Translations under genes and position numbers: made by a program | Shown: positions 56,262 to 64,000 of the stretch, piece after piece | Position numbering within the stretch: the first letter of the stretch is position 1 | Layout: every line of letters starts with the position of its first letter | Notes under the pieces: generated by a model | The model's input: only the letters and a program-made list of their open reading frames with translations | Told to the model about the DNA's origin: nothing | The model's database searches: none | Origin: an uncultured Roseobacter sp. | GTDB lineage: Bacteria; Pseudomonadota; Alphaproteobacteria; Rhodobacterales; Rhodobacteraceae | Length of the DNA stretch: 64,000 bases | Assembly: GCA_947501635.1 (NCBI GenBank) | Contig: CANMWT010000010.1 | Span: 1-64,000 of the forward strand | Direction of reading: 5' to 3'

Positions 56262-57907
56262 GATTTCAGCCCGTAAACATCCTGCGCTGCCTGTGAACTG
56301 ATGAGCCCGTCTTGAATGTCGCGCGCGATATCCTGCGTGCGCCGGTCCTCGGGAGGTCCGAAGCCGCCACCCCCTGGCGTTTCAAACACCAGTGTCTGGC
56401 CGCGGCGGACCGTGATCTCGCCTTTGCCTGGCAGGTCTGCGCCGGTATGGCCGATCCTGATCCGGCCCGCAGCACCGGGCAGTCCCCCGCTGCGACCCTG
56501 AGCGGGGTTCAACACCCGTTCAACCGAAAGAAACACCATAAAATCCTCATCTGTCGCAGATTGCAGCTCGATCTGCTGTCCCAGTCCACCGCGATACCGA
56601 CCCGCGCCGCCGCTGTCTTGCTTTAACTCGCGCCGCTTGAACAGTACGGGGGCAACCGCTTCTGTCGTTTCGATCTGCGAGCCCCAGACCCCCGACGGAA
56701 AGGCCGTCGCCGACAGACCGTCAAGCCCGGGCCGGGCGCCGGTGCCGCCATTAAAGACAAGCTCCAATGCGAATTGTGTCCCGCCGGACAGTGCTGCCTC
56801 GGCTACATGGCGCATCGGCAGATCATACATACAGGACGCTCCCTCTGCCGGAACTTTGTCTGGCAAGGCCTGAGACAGGCACCCATAGACAAGATCAGGT
56901 GTCATCTGACCAAGCGTATGGCGCATAGCCACGGGTGCAGGTGGTGGCGCGTTCAGGATGCAATCCTGCGGCGCTGTGACCTGAAACGGCGCAAGCGAGC
57001 CTGCATTGTTGGGAATATCCGGCCCGATGATGCAGCGCAGCGCGAAAACGGAATAGGCGGTGGCGTAGTTGAGCGGCACGTTGATGCCTTTGTTGGACAG
57101 ACCGGACGTGCCACTGAAATCCAGCAAAACCAGATCGGGTGTGATTGTCAGTGCGGCATGCAGGTCGATTTCCTTTTCATACCCGTCGACTTTGAGCTTG
57201 CTGTGCCAACTGCCGGCGGGCAGCGCGGCGATTGCGTCGATTGTCCCACGGTAAGACGTGTCGATGATGTAGTCAGCGAGATCATCAAGATGGTCGATCC
57301 CAAACTCAGACATCATACCCACCAGCCGCGCGGCACCGGCCTCGCAACAGGCGATCAAAGCGTAGATGTCGCCTTCGTTTGCCACCGGCTCGCGCGAATT
57401 GGATTTGACAATCTCCATCAACAGCGCGTTGAGCACGCCACCGTCCATTAGTTTGCATGGCGGAATGAGCAGGCCCTCGTCGTAGATATCCGCCCCTTCA
57501 GGCCCCATGCCCAAGCCCCCCAGATCTACAAGATGCGACGTACAAGAGGTAAAGCCGATAAGAGCGCCTCGGTGGAACACCGGCATCAACAACAAAAAAT
57601 CGTTGAGATGCCCAGAGGCAATCCACGGGTCATTCGTCAGGTAGATGTCGCCCGGTTTCATCTGCTCCAGCGCAAAGCGTGCGCGCAGCGTTTTTACCGC
57701 TTCGGCCATTGTGTTGATATGCCCGGGCGTGCCAGTGACGGCCTGTGCCAGCATGCGACCCTGCCGATCGAAAATCCCAGCCGAGATGTCTCCGCATTCA
57801 CGCACAATGGGGCTGAAGGCCGCGCGTATCAGCGCTTGGCCCTGTTCTTCGACCACCGCAAGCAGGCGGTTCCACATCACCTGGAGATCAGTATCAGCCA
57901 TGCTCAT
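56258..57907 (-). CDS. Hydantoinase B / oxoprolinase beta-type subunit
   Basis: The 549-residue protein matches HyuB: FSPIVRECGDISAGIFDRQG, PGDIYLTNDPWIASGHLNDF and GGGFGPPEDR at the C-terminus. With HyuA it forms an enzyme that hydrolyses or carboxylates cyclic amides and ketones (hydantoins, 5-oxoproline, acetone and acetophenone families). ATG 57907 has GGAGG seven bases upstream. It overlaps hyuA by 14 bases. Confidence 0.9.
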   Translation of the reverse strand: MSMADTDLQVMWNRLLAVVEEQGQALIRAAFSPIVRECGDISAGIFDRQGRMLAQAVTGTPGHINTMAEAVKTLRARFALEQMKPGDIYLTNDPWIASGHLNDFLLLMPVFHRGALIGFTSCTSHLVDLGGLGMGPEGADIYDEGLLIPPCKLMDGGVLNALLMEIVKSNSREPVANEGDIYALIACCEAGAARLVGMMSEFGIDHLDDLADYIIDTSYRGTIDAIAALPAGSWHSKLKVDGYEKEIDLHAALTITPDLVLLDFSGTSGLSNKGINVPLNYATAYSVFALRCIIGPDIPNNAGSLAPFQVTAPQDCILNAPPPAPVAMRHTLGQMTPDLVYGCLSQALPDKVPAEGASCMYDLPMRHVAEAALSGGTQFALELVFNGGTGARPGLDGLSATAFPSGVWGSQIETTEAVAPVLFKRRELKQDSGGAGRYRGGLGQQIELQSATDEDFMVFLSVERVLNPAQGRSGGLPGAAGRIRIGHTGADLPGKGEITVRRGQTLVFETPGGGGFGPPEDRRTQDIARDIQDGLISSQAAQDVYGLKS

Positions 57908-60002
57908 ATGTGTCCTCCTTGCGCCGTTGCAGCCAGATATTGCCATCCTCATCCATGCGCGCATCAAAATCCGCACTGACGAATGTGGTGGTCTGCGGTT
58001 CTGTGATAAGCGCCGGGCCTTCAAGGAAATCACCGGCACGCAACTCGGCGCGGTTGTACAGTCCTGCAGCGCGCCACTGGCGGGTGACATCGCAGAAAAC
58101 GGAGCGTTTGCCCGTGGCCTTGGCGGGTGTTCTAACCGGCGTTTGTACAGATTGCCTCACGGGCCGCGCTTTCGATGATACTTCGACCGCCCAATTTAGG
58201 ATTTCGATTTTCATACCGGGAACGGCGCGACTGAACTGACGGCTATATTCGTCTTCGAAAGCGCGTTGCAACAGCGGTACGTCCGCATCTGTAAGCCGAT
58301 GATCGGGCAGCGATATCTGAATTTCGTGACCCTGCCCATGGTACCGCATGTAGGCCGCACGCCGGTGCACAAGCGTGCCTTGCGGTGCACCGGCGCGGAC
58401 AAGGCTTTCTGCCTCATCTGCCATTGCATCAAGAAATCGGTTGAGCCCGTCCACATCCATAGTGTCCAGCGTGCAATACCGCGACCGCACGGTTTCGAAT
58501 GAAACAGGCGCGAACAGAAACCCTACGGCAGAGCCCACGCCGGGATTTTTAGGGATCAGGATGCGGTCGACCTGCGCGCGCCGCGCGACGCGTGTTGCAT
58601 GCAATGGACCATTGCCCCCAAATGCGATCATAACACGTGTTGACAGATCCTTGCCCGTTTCGACCGCATGCATCCGCCCTGCCCCGGCCATGTTTTCGTT
58701 TACGATTTCACTCACGCCATGGGCCGCGCCCGTAGCGTCCATCCCCATCGGAAGCCCAACCGCCGCCTCAAGCGCACGACTGGCGGCCTGCGTATCCATC
58801 TCAAGTCGCCCCTCGGCAAACAGCTTCGGATCGATCAGACCCAGTGTCACATCCGCATCCGTCACAGTCGCATGCGTCCCGCCTTTGGCAAAGGCTGCGG
58901 GTCCGGGGACGGAACCTGCACTTTCAGGCCCGATCTGCAAGCGTCCCAACCGATCCACATGCGCAATCGAACCGCCCCCGGCACCGATTTCGATCATTTC
59001 GATAACGGGGATACGTACTGGCATGCCTGACCCTTTGATGAACCTCTCGGCGCGGGCAATCTCGAATCTGCGTGTGGTCAGCGGACGGAATTCATCAATC
59101 AGACAAAGCTTGGCGGTTGTCCCGCCCATATCAAAACTCAACACTTCGGCTTCGTTGGTTTCAGCGGCGATACGCGCGGCAAGAATGGCGCCACCGGCTG
59201 GTCCACTCTCGACGAGGCGGATTGGCAACCGTGCGGCCGTCTCGATGGTGGTCATTCCGCCCCCAGCGGTCATCATCAGGATCGGACACATCAGACCCAT
59301 TGCAGTAAATCGCGCCTGAAACCCGGCAAGGTAGCCGGCCATAAGGGGCTGGATGTATGCATTTGCAATCGTCGTGGACAGTCGGTCAAATTCGCGCGCT
59401 TCTGGGCTGACCTCATGAGACAGCGAAATTACCAGTTCAGGCAGTGCCGCCGTCAGCATTTCGCGCAGCCGCAATTCATGGGCGGGATTTGCATAGGCGT
59501 GCATCAGGCAGACGGCGACGGCCTGCACACCACTATTGGCCAGCTCCTTTGTCAACGCCGCAACGCCGGCTTCGTCGAAGGGTTCGACCTCCGCGCCGGT
59601 GGCGGTCATGCGGCCTGCGATCGTAAAGGCGCGCGCGCGCGGCACCAGCAGGTCCGGCTTGACCAGATTGATGTCATATTGGCTGTAGCGCCGCTCGTAG
59701 GCGATCTCCAGAATGTCGCGAAACCCTGCAGTCGTAACCGTTGCTACCACCGCCCCGCGCCGTTCAATCAAAGCATTGGTGGCCAGTGTCGTGCCGTGAA
59801 TAAAACCTTCGATCTGTGACCATCCCGCGCCTGCCTCGGTCAGAACGCGCTCCGCGCCTTCAAGCGCGCCAAGCGTCGGGTTCAACGGCGTGGTCGGCGT
59901 TTTGGTCGTTGCAAGGATGGTGTCATGCACATCGGCTAACACAGTGTCAGTAAATGTGCCGCCGATATCTATAGCCAGGCGGAGCCTGTTCGAGTTTTGC
60001 AT
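57894..60002 (-). CDS. Hydantoinase A / oxoprolinase alpha-type subunit
   Basis: The 702-residue ATP-binding subunit starts LAIDIGGTFTDTVLAD. It has HGTTLATNALIERRGAVVA and SFDMGGTTAKLCLIDE, the phosphate-binding turns of the ASKHA-like fold. It is the first gene of the operon. ATP-dependent cleavage or carboxylation of a cyclic or keto substrate is likely; the exact compound is not determined. Confidence 0.92.
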   Translation of the reverse strand: MQNSNRLRLAIDIGGTFTDTVLADVHDTILATTKTPTTPLNPTLGALEGAERVLTEAGAGWSQIEGFIHGTTLATNALIERRGAVVATVTTAGFRDILEIAYERRYSQYDINLVKPDLLVPRARAFTIAGRMTATGAEVEPFDEAGVAALTKELANSGVQAVAVCLMHAYANPAHELRLREMLTAALPELVISLSHEVSPEAREFDRLSTTIANAYIQPLMAGYLAGFQARFTAMGLMCPILMMTAGGGMTTIETAARLPIRLVESGPAGGAILAARIAAETNEAEVLSFDMGGTTAKLCLIDEFRPLTTRRFEIARAERFIKGSGMPVRIPVIEMIEIGAGGGSIAHVDRLGRLQIGPESAGSVPGPAAFAKGGTHATVTDADVTLGLIDPKLFAEGRLEMDTQAASRALEAAVGLPMGMDATGAAHGVSEIVNENMAGAGRMHAVETGKDLSTRVMIAFGGNGPLHATRVARRAQVDRILIPKNPGVGSAVGFLFAPVSFETVRSRYCTLDTMDVDGLNRFLDAMADEAESLVRAGAPQGTLVHRRAAYMRYHGQGHEIQISLPDHRLTDADVPLLQRAFEDEYSRQFSRAVPGMKIEILNWAVEVSSKARPVRQSVQTPVRTPAKATGKRSVFCDVTRQWRAAGLYNRAELRAGDFLEGPALITEPQTTTFVSADFDARMDEDGNIWLQRRKEDTYEHG

Positions 60003-60276
60003 GAAAAAGGGACCAGATCAGAGCGGTTAGAGCCAGCATCCAAAAATGACGATGCGGGTTGGCAATTCAGAGCGAAGGCCAAAGCAGGTCAGACGACGAG
60101 ATCGCAGCCGGTAGACCGACGCCCCAAGTCTGTTCGCTTGCAATAGGCCAGCATCTGCATTTCTCATCTCTTGCGGTCGGTCAAACGCTGCACGAGGCCG
60201 GGCCTGTCTGTCAATACAAATGCGAAACAGATGCGCCCGATTTCGCACTGTGCATCTGGAATGGGTGCATCCTGCG

Positions 60277-63200
60277 TCAGTCGCCAGACCCTGTGTAGCC
60301 CGCAACCACCTGCAGCAGTTTGAACGATGTGGCGGCATCATTCTCGACAACGGCGAGGAACTCTTCAGCCCCAAGTCGCAAGGCCTCGATCTCGGTCTCC
60401 GCGCGCATGGTCAACGCTCGTGGCACATTGCGGATCAGACCCAATTCTCCGACGATCGTGCCGGCCCCCACGGTTGCGATAAGTTGCGGCTCGCCTCCTT
60501 CGATGGGGTTATACAAACCAGCAGAGCCCGACAACAGCATGTAAGCCCCGTCCGTCGGGTCGTCATTCTTGGAAAAAATCACCTCTCCGGGTGCTGCATG
60601 GAACCACTTGGCTCCAAAGGCCAGAAGCCGCAGTTGCTTGCGGTCCAAACCCGAGAAAAGGTCTGTTCTCTCCAGCGCGCGCACTTTCCTTTGCAAATCC
60701 AGCGTCGCGGCGGAATCGTCACCGGTTTCGAACGCGGGCTCGGCCGTTAGCATCCGCCCTTGCGACACTTCCAGATGCATGTCGAAATAGTCAGGATTTT
60801 CAAAGCTGTCGGAGATGTAAATGAGCGTGGTATCCGGCAGCAACTTGCGCAGGTTCTTGTGTACCATGACGCGCAGCTTCTGATCGTAGGAAGACAAGAC
60901 TTGCTCCATGATCAGGATATCCGGTCGCTTGATCGCGGCACGGATCAATGCGAGGGGTTCGGCAAAAATGGCTGGCAGGTTTGCGCCCCCCAGCTCCAGC
61001 GGCAGATCATAAATCAAGTCTGTGACCGCTGGCTTGAGCCCCTCTTCCTCAAGGATATCGGCAACGATCTTGCGCACTTCATCCGCCTTGCTGCCCGCAC
61101 CGTCAGACAGCTTGCCGAACAAAGCGTTTTCAAGCAGCGACATGCCTTCCGCAATCCGATCGGGATCGAGCGGCGCATACGTCACGCCCAAGGCGTCCTT
61201 CAGCTTGTCGCGGTGCTCCACCCGCTTTGTCAGGATGCTGTCCTGCATCTCGGCAGTGAATGCCGGACCGATCTGTTCGGCCGAGATCTGGGCAGGCAGG
61301 CTCATCAGAATTGCCTTGTCACCCGCGCTCAATGCTTCAAGTGAACCTTGTTGCACAGAGCGAACCACCTCTACAGATTTTTCGAACAGCGCGGGATCCA
61401 ATCCCAGTTTGCGAAACAGCGGGTGTTCGGTGCCGTCAGTGCCAAAAATTTTGTTGAGAACTTCGATCACATCGGACGACAAACGCAACAGCTCATTCTC
61501 CAGACCCAGCCGGGCCATCAACTCGAAAAGCGGTTTTTGCTGCGACAGTTCCTGCTGGTTCATCGGGCGTTTCAGGCTCGCAAAAAACAGGTTGCTGGCA
61601 ACCGGCAGAGCGGGATTGTAGCGCGCGGGGTCAAAGCGGTAGACGTACCGGGAGAGCCCCGCTTCCTCGACAGCCGCCCAGACTTTGGACCGGATGGCCA
61701 CGATACGGTCTTGCAAATCACGCGAAACACAAGCGTCAATCACTTGGTCCAGCGACTTGCGGAACATGGGGCCATCCGATCCGATTGCTTCGATCAGGGC
61801 GAGCCACCATGCGCGCAGGTCGGTTTCGTTCTCGGCGCCCGCCCGCTTTGGATCGAGCCACTCCGCATCGAAAGGATCCACACTGTTGCCGGAGGCCAGA
61901 GCTTCGGCCAGCGCTGCGTTTTCACCGTCTTCTTGCTTTAAGTGTGGGCTGTTTCGTACTGGCATCATTGCATTTTCACCAAATGAACCGCGGAAGAGAA
62001 CCGGCCGTGAGTTTGCATGGCCGATCCGCGCGGCAATTGTCGCCTGATGAAGCGTGTTCAGTTCATGTTCGCCAATCTTCAAGGTGCCTGTGGTGGGGGT
62101 CAGTTCCCGCGTGAGAACGTCTGCCAATGCGTGCCTGTCCTCTTCGCTGGCCGCTTCGATGCCGACCAGCGCGCCGGGTTCTATGTTAAACGAGATGTTT
62201 TCCAGCACAGTGTTGCCATCGCCATCGTTGACCGACACGTCGCGCAGGACAACAGCGCCCTTGAGGTTGGGGATTTCGGCGGGCGTTTCCAGCATCAACC
62301 GCTCGTCGATCACGCCCGGTGGTGAGAATTTTTCGATCACCGTTTCCCAGCGCAGGCTCATGTCCTGTGCCTGATTGTAGTAAGTCAGCAGCTCTTTCCA
62401 TGGCGAGCTGAGGTCCTTGTATGCGGCAAGGGCTGCAACCAAAGCCCCCAGCGATACGGCACCTTGAATGACAAGGTAGCCACCGATCGAGAAAAAGAAA
62501 AACGGTGTAAGCTGTGTAATGAAGTTATTGATAAACTTCATGAAAAACTTTTTCTGATAGATTTTGAATCGAATACCGAAGACAATGCCCAGACGATCGG
62601 TGATCATGGACAACCGGTACCGCCAGCCGCCGTTCTCGCGCAGATCGCTTGCGCCGGCTGCGCTCTCTCCGATCATGGCGGCAAGCTTTCTGACTTCCTT
62701 AATGCGTTCTTTGTTCATCAGATTGATCTGACGCTGCAATTTCGGGATCAGCCAGGCTTGCAACGGGATCAACGCGATGGCTGCCAGCCCGAACCAGAAG
62801 CTTTGCAGAAACAGAAAGAAAAGGATGGTCAGCATTTGCCCTGCCTGCAAGACGGGTTGCGTGAGGGCATCCCCCATCATCCCACCCATGGGTTCGGTTT
62901 CGCCGGTCACCATTGCGACCAATTCGCCTTGCGAGGTGCGTTGGAAATAGGGTTTTGGAAAGCGCAGCATCCGGGCAATGAGCCCATAGCGGAGTCTTCG
63001 AAGCATCCGTTCGGACAGCACGCCTTTCATGGTGTTGATTCGCATTTTCAGCAAACCGTGGACCAGTACCGCCAACAGAAACGCGATGCAGAGCAGGCCC
63101 AAGAACTGGATTTGGTCCAATGCTACACCAAAAAAATCGATTTGAGAGGATTGCGCGCCAATAGCGTCGTTGATGATCCTTTTGGGCAGCTCAAGGGTCA

Positions 63201-63306
63201 GAAAAAGAAATGGAAACAGGCATATAGTGACCGCAAGCAAGACGAATTGGTCTCGTTTGGAATGTTTCCAAATGAATTGAAACAGTGTCTTTTCGATCTT
63301 TCGCAC
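60277..63306 (-). CDS. ABC-exporter-like protein with degenerate ATPase and cyclic nucleotide-binding domain
   Basis: The 1009-residue protein has a type I exporter membrane domain (about 1-320, six helices). Its nucleotide-binding domain is unlike any working ABC: at the Walker A position (381-389) the sequence reads VGIEAASEE with no GKS/T. The Q-loop reads NSRPVLFRGSFGEN, with S for Q. About 280 residues (450-730) are inserted. The signature is ELGGAN, Walker B reads ILIMEQ instead of LLLDE, and the H-loop is ISDSF. Residues about 880-1005 form a cNMP-binding domain (LFSGLDRKQLRLLAFGAKWF, GTIVGELGLI, RNVPRALTM). It should not hydrolyse ATP by the ABC mechanism. It may be a regulated channel or scaffold; no partner gene is adjacent. 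Confidence 0.85.
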   Translation of the reverse strand: MRKIEKTLFQFIWKHSKRDQFVLLAVTICLFPFLFLTLELPKRIINDAIGAQSSQIDFFGVALDQIQFLGLLCIAFLLAVLVHGLLKMRINTMKGVLSERMLRRLRYGLIARMLRFPKPYFQRTSQGELVAMVTGETEPMGGMMGDALTQPVLQAGQMLTILFFLFLQSFWFGLAAIALIPLQAWLIPKLQRQINLMNKERIKEVRKLAAMIGESAAGASDLRENGGWRYRLSMITDRLGIVFGIRFKIYQKKFFMKFINNFITQLTPFFFFSIGGYLVIQGAVSLGALVAALAAYKDLSSPWKELLTYYNQAQDMSLRWETVIEKFSPPGVIDERLMLETPAEIPNLKGAVVLRDVSVNDGDGNTVLENISFNIEPGALVGIEAASEEDRHALADVLTRELTPTTGTLKIGEHELNTLHQATIAARIGHANSRPVLFRGSFGENAMMPVRNSPHLKQEDGENAALAEALASGNSVDPFDAEWLDPKRAGAENETDLRAWWLALIEAIGSDGPMFRKSLDQVIDACVSRDLQDRIVAIRSKVWAAVEEAGLSRYVYRFDPARYNPALPVASNLFFASLKRPMNQQELSQQKPLFELMARLGLENELLRLSSDVIEVLNKIFGTDGTEHPLFRKLGLDPALFEKSVEVVRSVQQGSLEALSAGDKAILMSLPAQISAEQIGPAFTAEMQDSILTKRVEHRDKLKDALGVTYAPLDPDRIAEGMSLLENALFGKLSDGAGSKADEVRKIVADILEEEGLKPAVTDLIYDLPLELGGANLPAIFAEPLALIRAAIKRPDILIMEQVLSSYDQKLRVMVHKNLRKLLPDTTLIYISDSFENPDYFDMHLEVSQGRMLTAEPAFETGDDSAATLDLQRKVRALERTDLFSGLDRKQLRLLAFGAKWFHAAPGEVIFSKNDDPTDGAYMLLSGSAGLYNPIEGGEPQLIATVGAGTIVGELGLIRNVPRALTMRAETEIEALRLGAEEFLAVVENDAATSFKLLQVVAGYTGSGD

Positions 63307-63567
63307 CCCTACGCGCGACGTCCGGGCGCGGACGTTCGCGACACCCTACTGCTGCAAACCTTAGCGCGACAACGAAAATTTAGCCAATCGGCGCATGCTG
63401 ATGCAAGAATCCGGGTGAATGTCGTTTGATTGTGCAATGCGCCGCGCGAGCCACGCTCTCCGCACAAAAGGCCTTTTCCGACGACAGCCTCAAGATGGGC
63501 ACGAAGCTGTCCCATACATGACCAGATTGTCTTTTAGAGATTTGTCAGCTTCGCAAGGAGAAAGACG

Positions 63568-63750
63568 ATGAAAGACATAACCAACGAAGAAGACGTCCGT
63601 CACGGACGCCTGTTTGAACTGCTGCGCCAGAAAAATCAGGCGGCAACTACAGTTGCGCGTGTTCGAGGCTACAATATTCGGAAAATCAGCGCTGACGAAA
63701 TGCAGATGCTTCAAGCCGCTGCAGTAAGGTCGCTGCAGCCGAGCCAGTAG
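63568..63750 (+). CDS. Small hypothetical protein (60 aa)
   Basis: The 60-residue protein begins MKDITNEEDVRHGRLF and contains a charged helix. AAGGAG is 12 bases upstream of the ATG, and codon choice looks normal. I do not recognise a family. It is divergent from the degenerate ABC gene. Confidence 0.5.
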   Translation: MKDITNEEDVRHGRLFELLRQKNQAATTVARVRGYNIRKISADEMQMLQAAAVRSLQPSQ

Positions 63751-63784
63751 TAAAAGCTCGTCTGCAGCACTGCTCTACGTATTT

Positions 63785-64000
63785 TTAAAAGAATGCCTCG
63801 GCGTTCAGGCCAATGGTCATTGCTCCGACAACCTCGCCTGTGGCCGGATCGCTCAGCGATACTGAGATCTGGCCTTGGTAGCTTTGGGTGCTTTCATCAA
63901 ATTCAACGGCATCCACAAAAACGGCGCCCGTACCGGCGTTGAAGGTTTTCGTGTATTTCTCTTCATCGCCTTGCCAGTAATCCGAGGTCACATCGCTCGC
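63785..64000 (-). CDS. Cache (PDC)-domain protein, C-terminal part, runs off the window
   Basis: The frame is open to the window edge, giving the last 71 residues of a longer protein. The sequence DYWQGDEEKYTKTF and SLSDPATGEVVGAMTIGLN resembles the end of a periplasmic Cache/PDC sensor domain. Without the start, whether it is a receptor, a kinase or a stand-alone exported protein is open. Confidence 0.65.
   Translation of the reverse strand, partial: ASDVTSDYWQGDEEKYTKTFNAGTGAVFVDAVEFDESTQSYQGQISVSLSDPATGEVVGAMTIGLNAEAFF

Noticed and set aside
58375-59319. 314-residue plus-strand frame antisense to HyuA
   Set aside because: It overlaps a conserved 702-residue gene and encodes a low-complexity Ser/Ala/Pro-rich sequence.
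62464-63429. 321-residue plus-strand frame antisense to the ABC-like membrane domain
   Set aside because: It has no domain, and the opposite strand encodes a clear transmembrane domain.

Overview
The window looks like the chromosome of an alphaproteobacterium of the order Rhodobacterales, most likely the Roseobacter group. This rests on gene content: ChpT histidine phosphotransferase, an IalB-family protein, a PAS_5 protein, DUF3553, class II DAHP synthase, ribosomal protein L21 with a C-terminal helix-hairpin-helix tail, long PstC and PstA, and a PpsR-type TGT-N12-ACA operator. I cannot name a genus from the sequence alone.

Layout: 1-1.5 kb holds a 5'-truncated TRAP permease and a GlcG/HbpS-like gene. 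1.7-6.6 kb is an HlyD / RbbA-type ABC / permease exporter operon. 6.6-9.9 kb holds a poorly coding stretch, a cation antiporter, and a B12-binding-domain regulator behind a PpsR-like operator. 10.0-15.8 kb is envelope work: a Tat-exported DUF882 protein, an L,D-transpeptidase, LpxD with a dedicated-looking ACP and ketosynthase, and IalB. 16.2-23.2 kb has a HerA-like ATPase and a complete branched-chain amino acid ABC transporter (livJ-G-F-H-M). 23.4-32.1 kb is mostly housekeeping: sugar dehydrogenase, GlxA-type regulator, DAHP synthase, sulfotransferase, PAS_5 protein, YicC, Gmk, gamma carbonic anhydrase and a Cys/Met PLP enzyme.

32.1-39.6 kb is the phosphate regulon phoR-pstSCAB-phoU-phoB, with a three-heptamer Pho box before pstS. 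39.9-51.2 kb carries aroQ, rpsB-tsf, a PA14 protein, an olsB-olsA ornithine-lipid pair with a weaker Pho-like box, DUF3553, chpT, obg-proB-proA, an acetyltransferase, a LysE exporter and rplU-rpmA. 51.4-53.3 kb has two tandem DUF2059 genes and tRNA-Ser(CGA). 53.4-60.0 kb is a tightly overlapping catabolic operon (HyuA, HyuB, aminotransferase, Asp/Glu racemase-like, D-2-hydroxyacid dehydrogenase) whose substrate is unknown. 60.3-63.3 kb encodes a 1009-residue ABC-exporter-like protein in which every ATPase motif is degenerate, with a large insertion and a C-terminal cyclic-nucleotide-binding domain. The window ends in a partial Cache-domain gene.

The strongest leads for something undescribed are the pseudo-ABC/cNMP protein, the hydantoinase-racemase-aminotransferase operon, and the PpsR-operator/B12-protein pair. 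All family names come from reading motifs; no database search was run.
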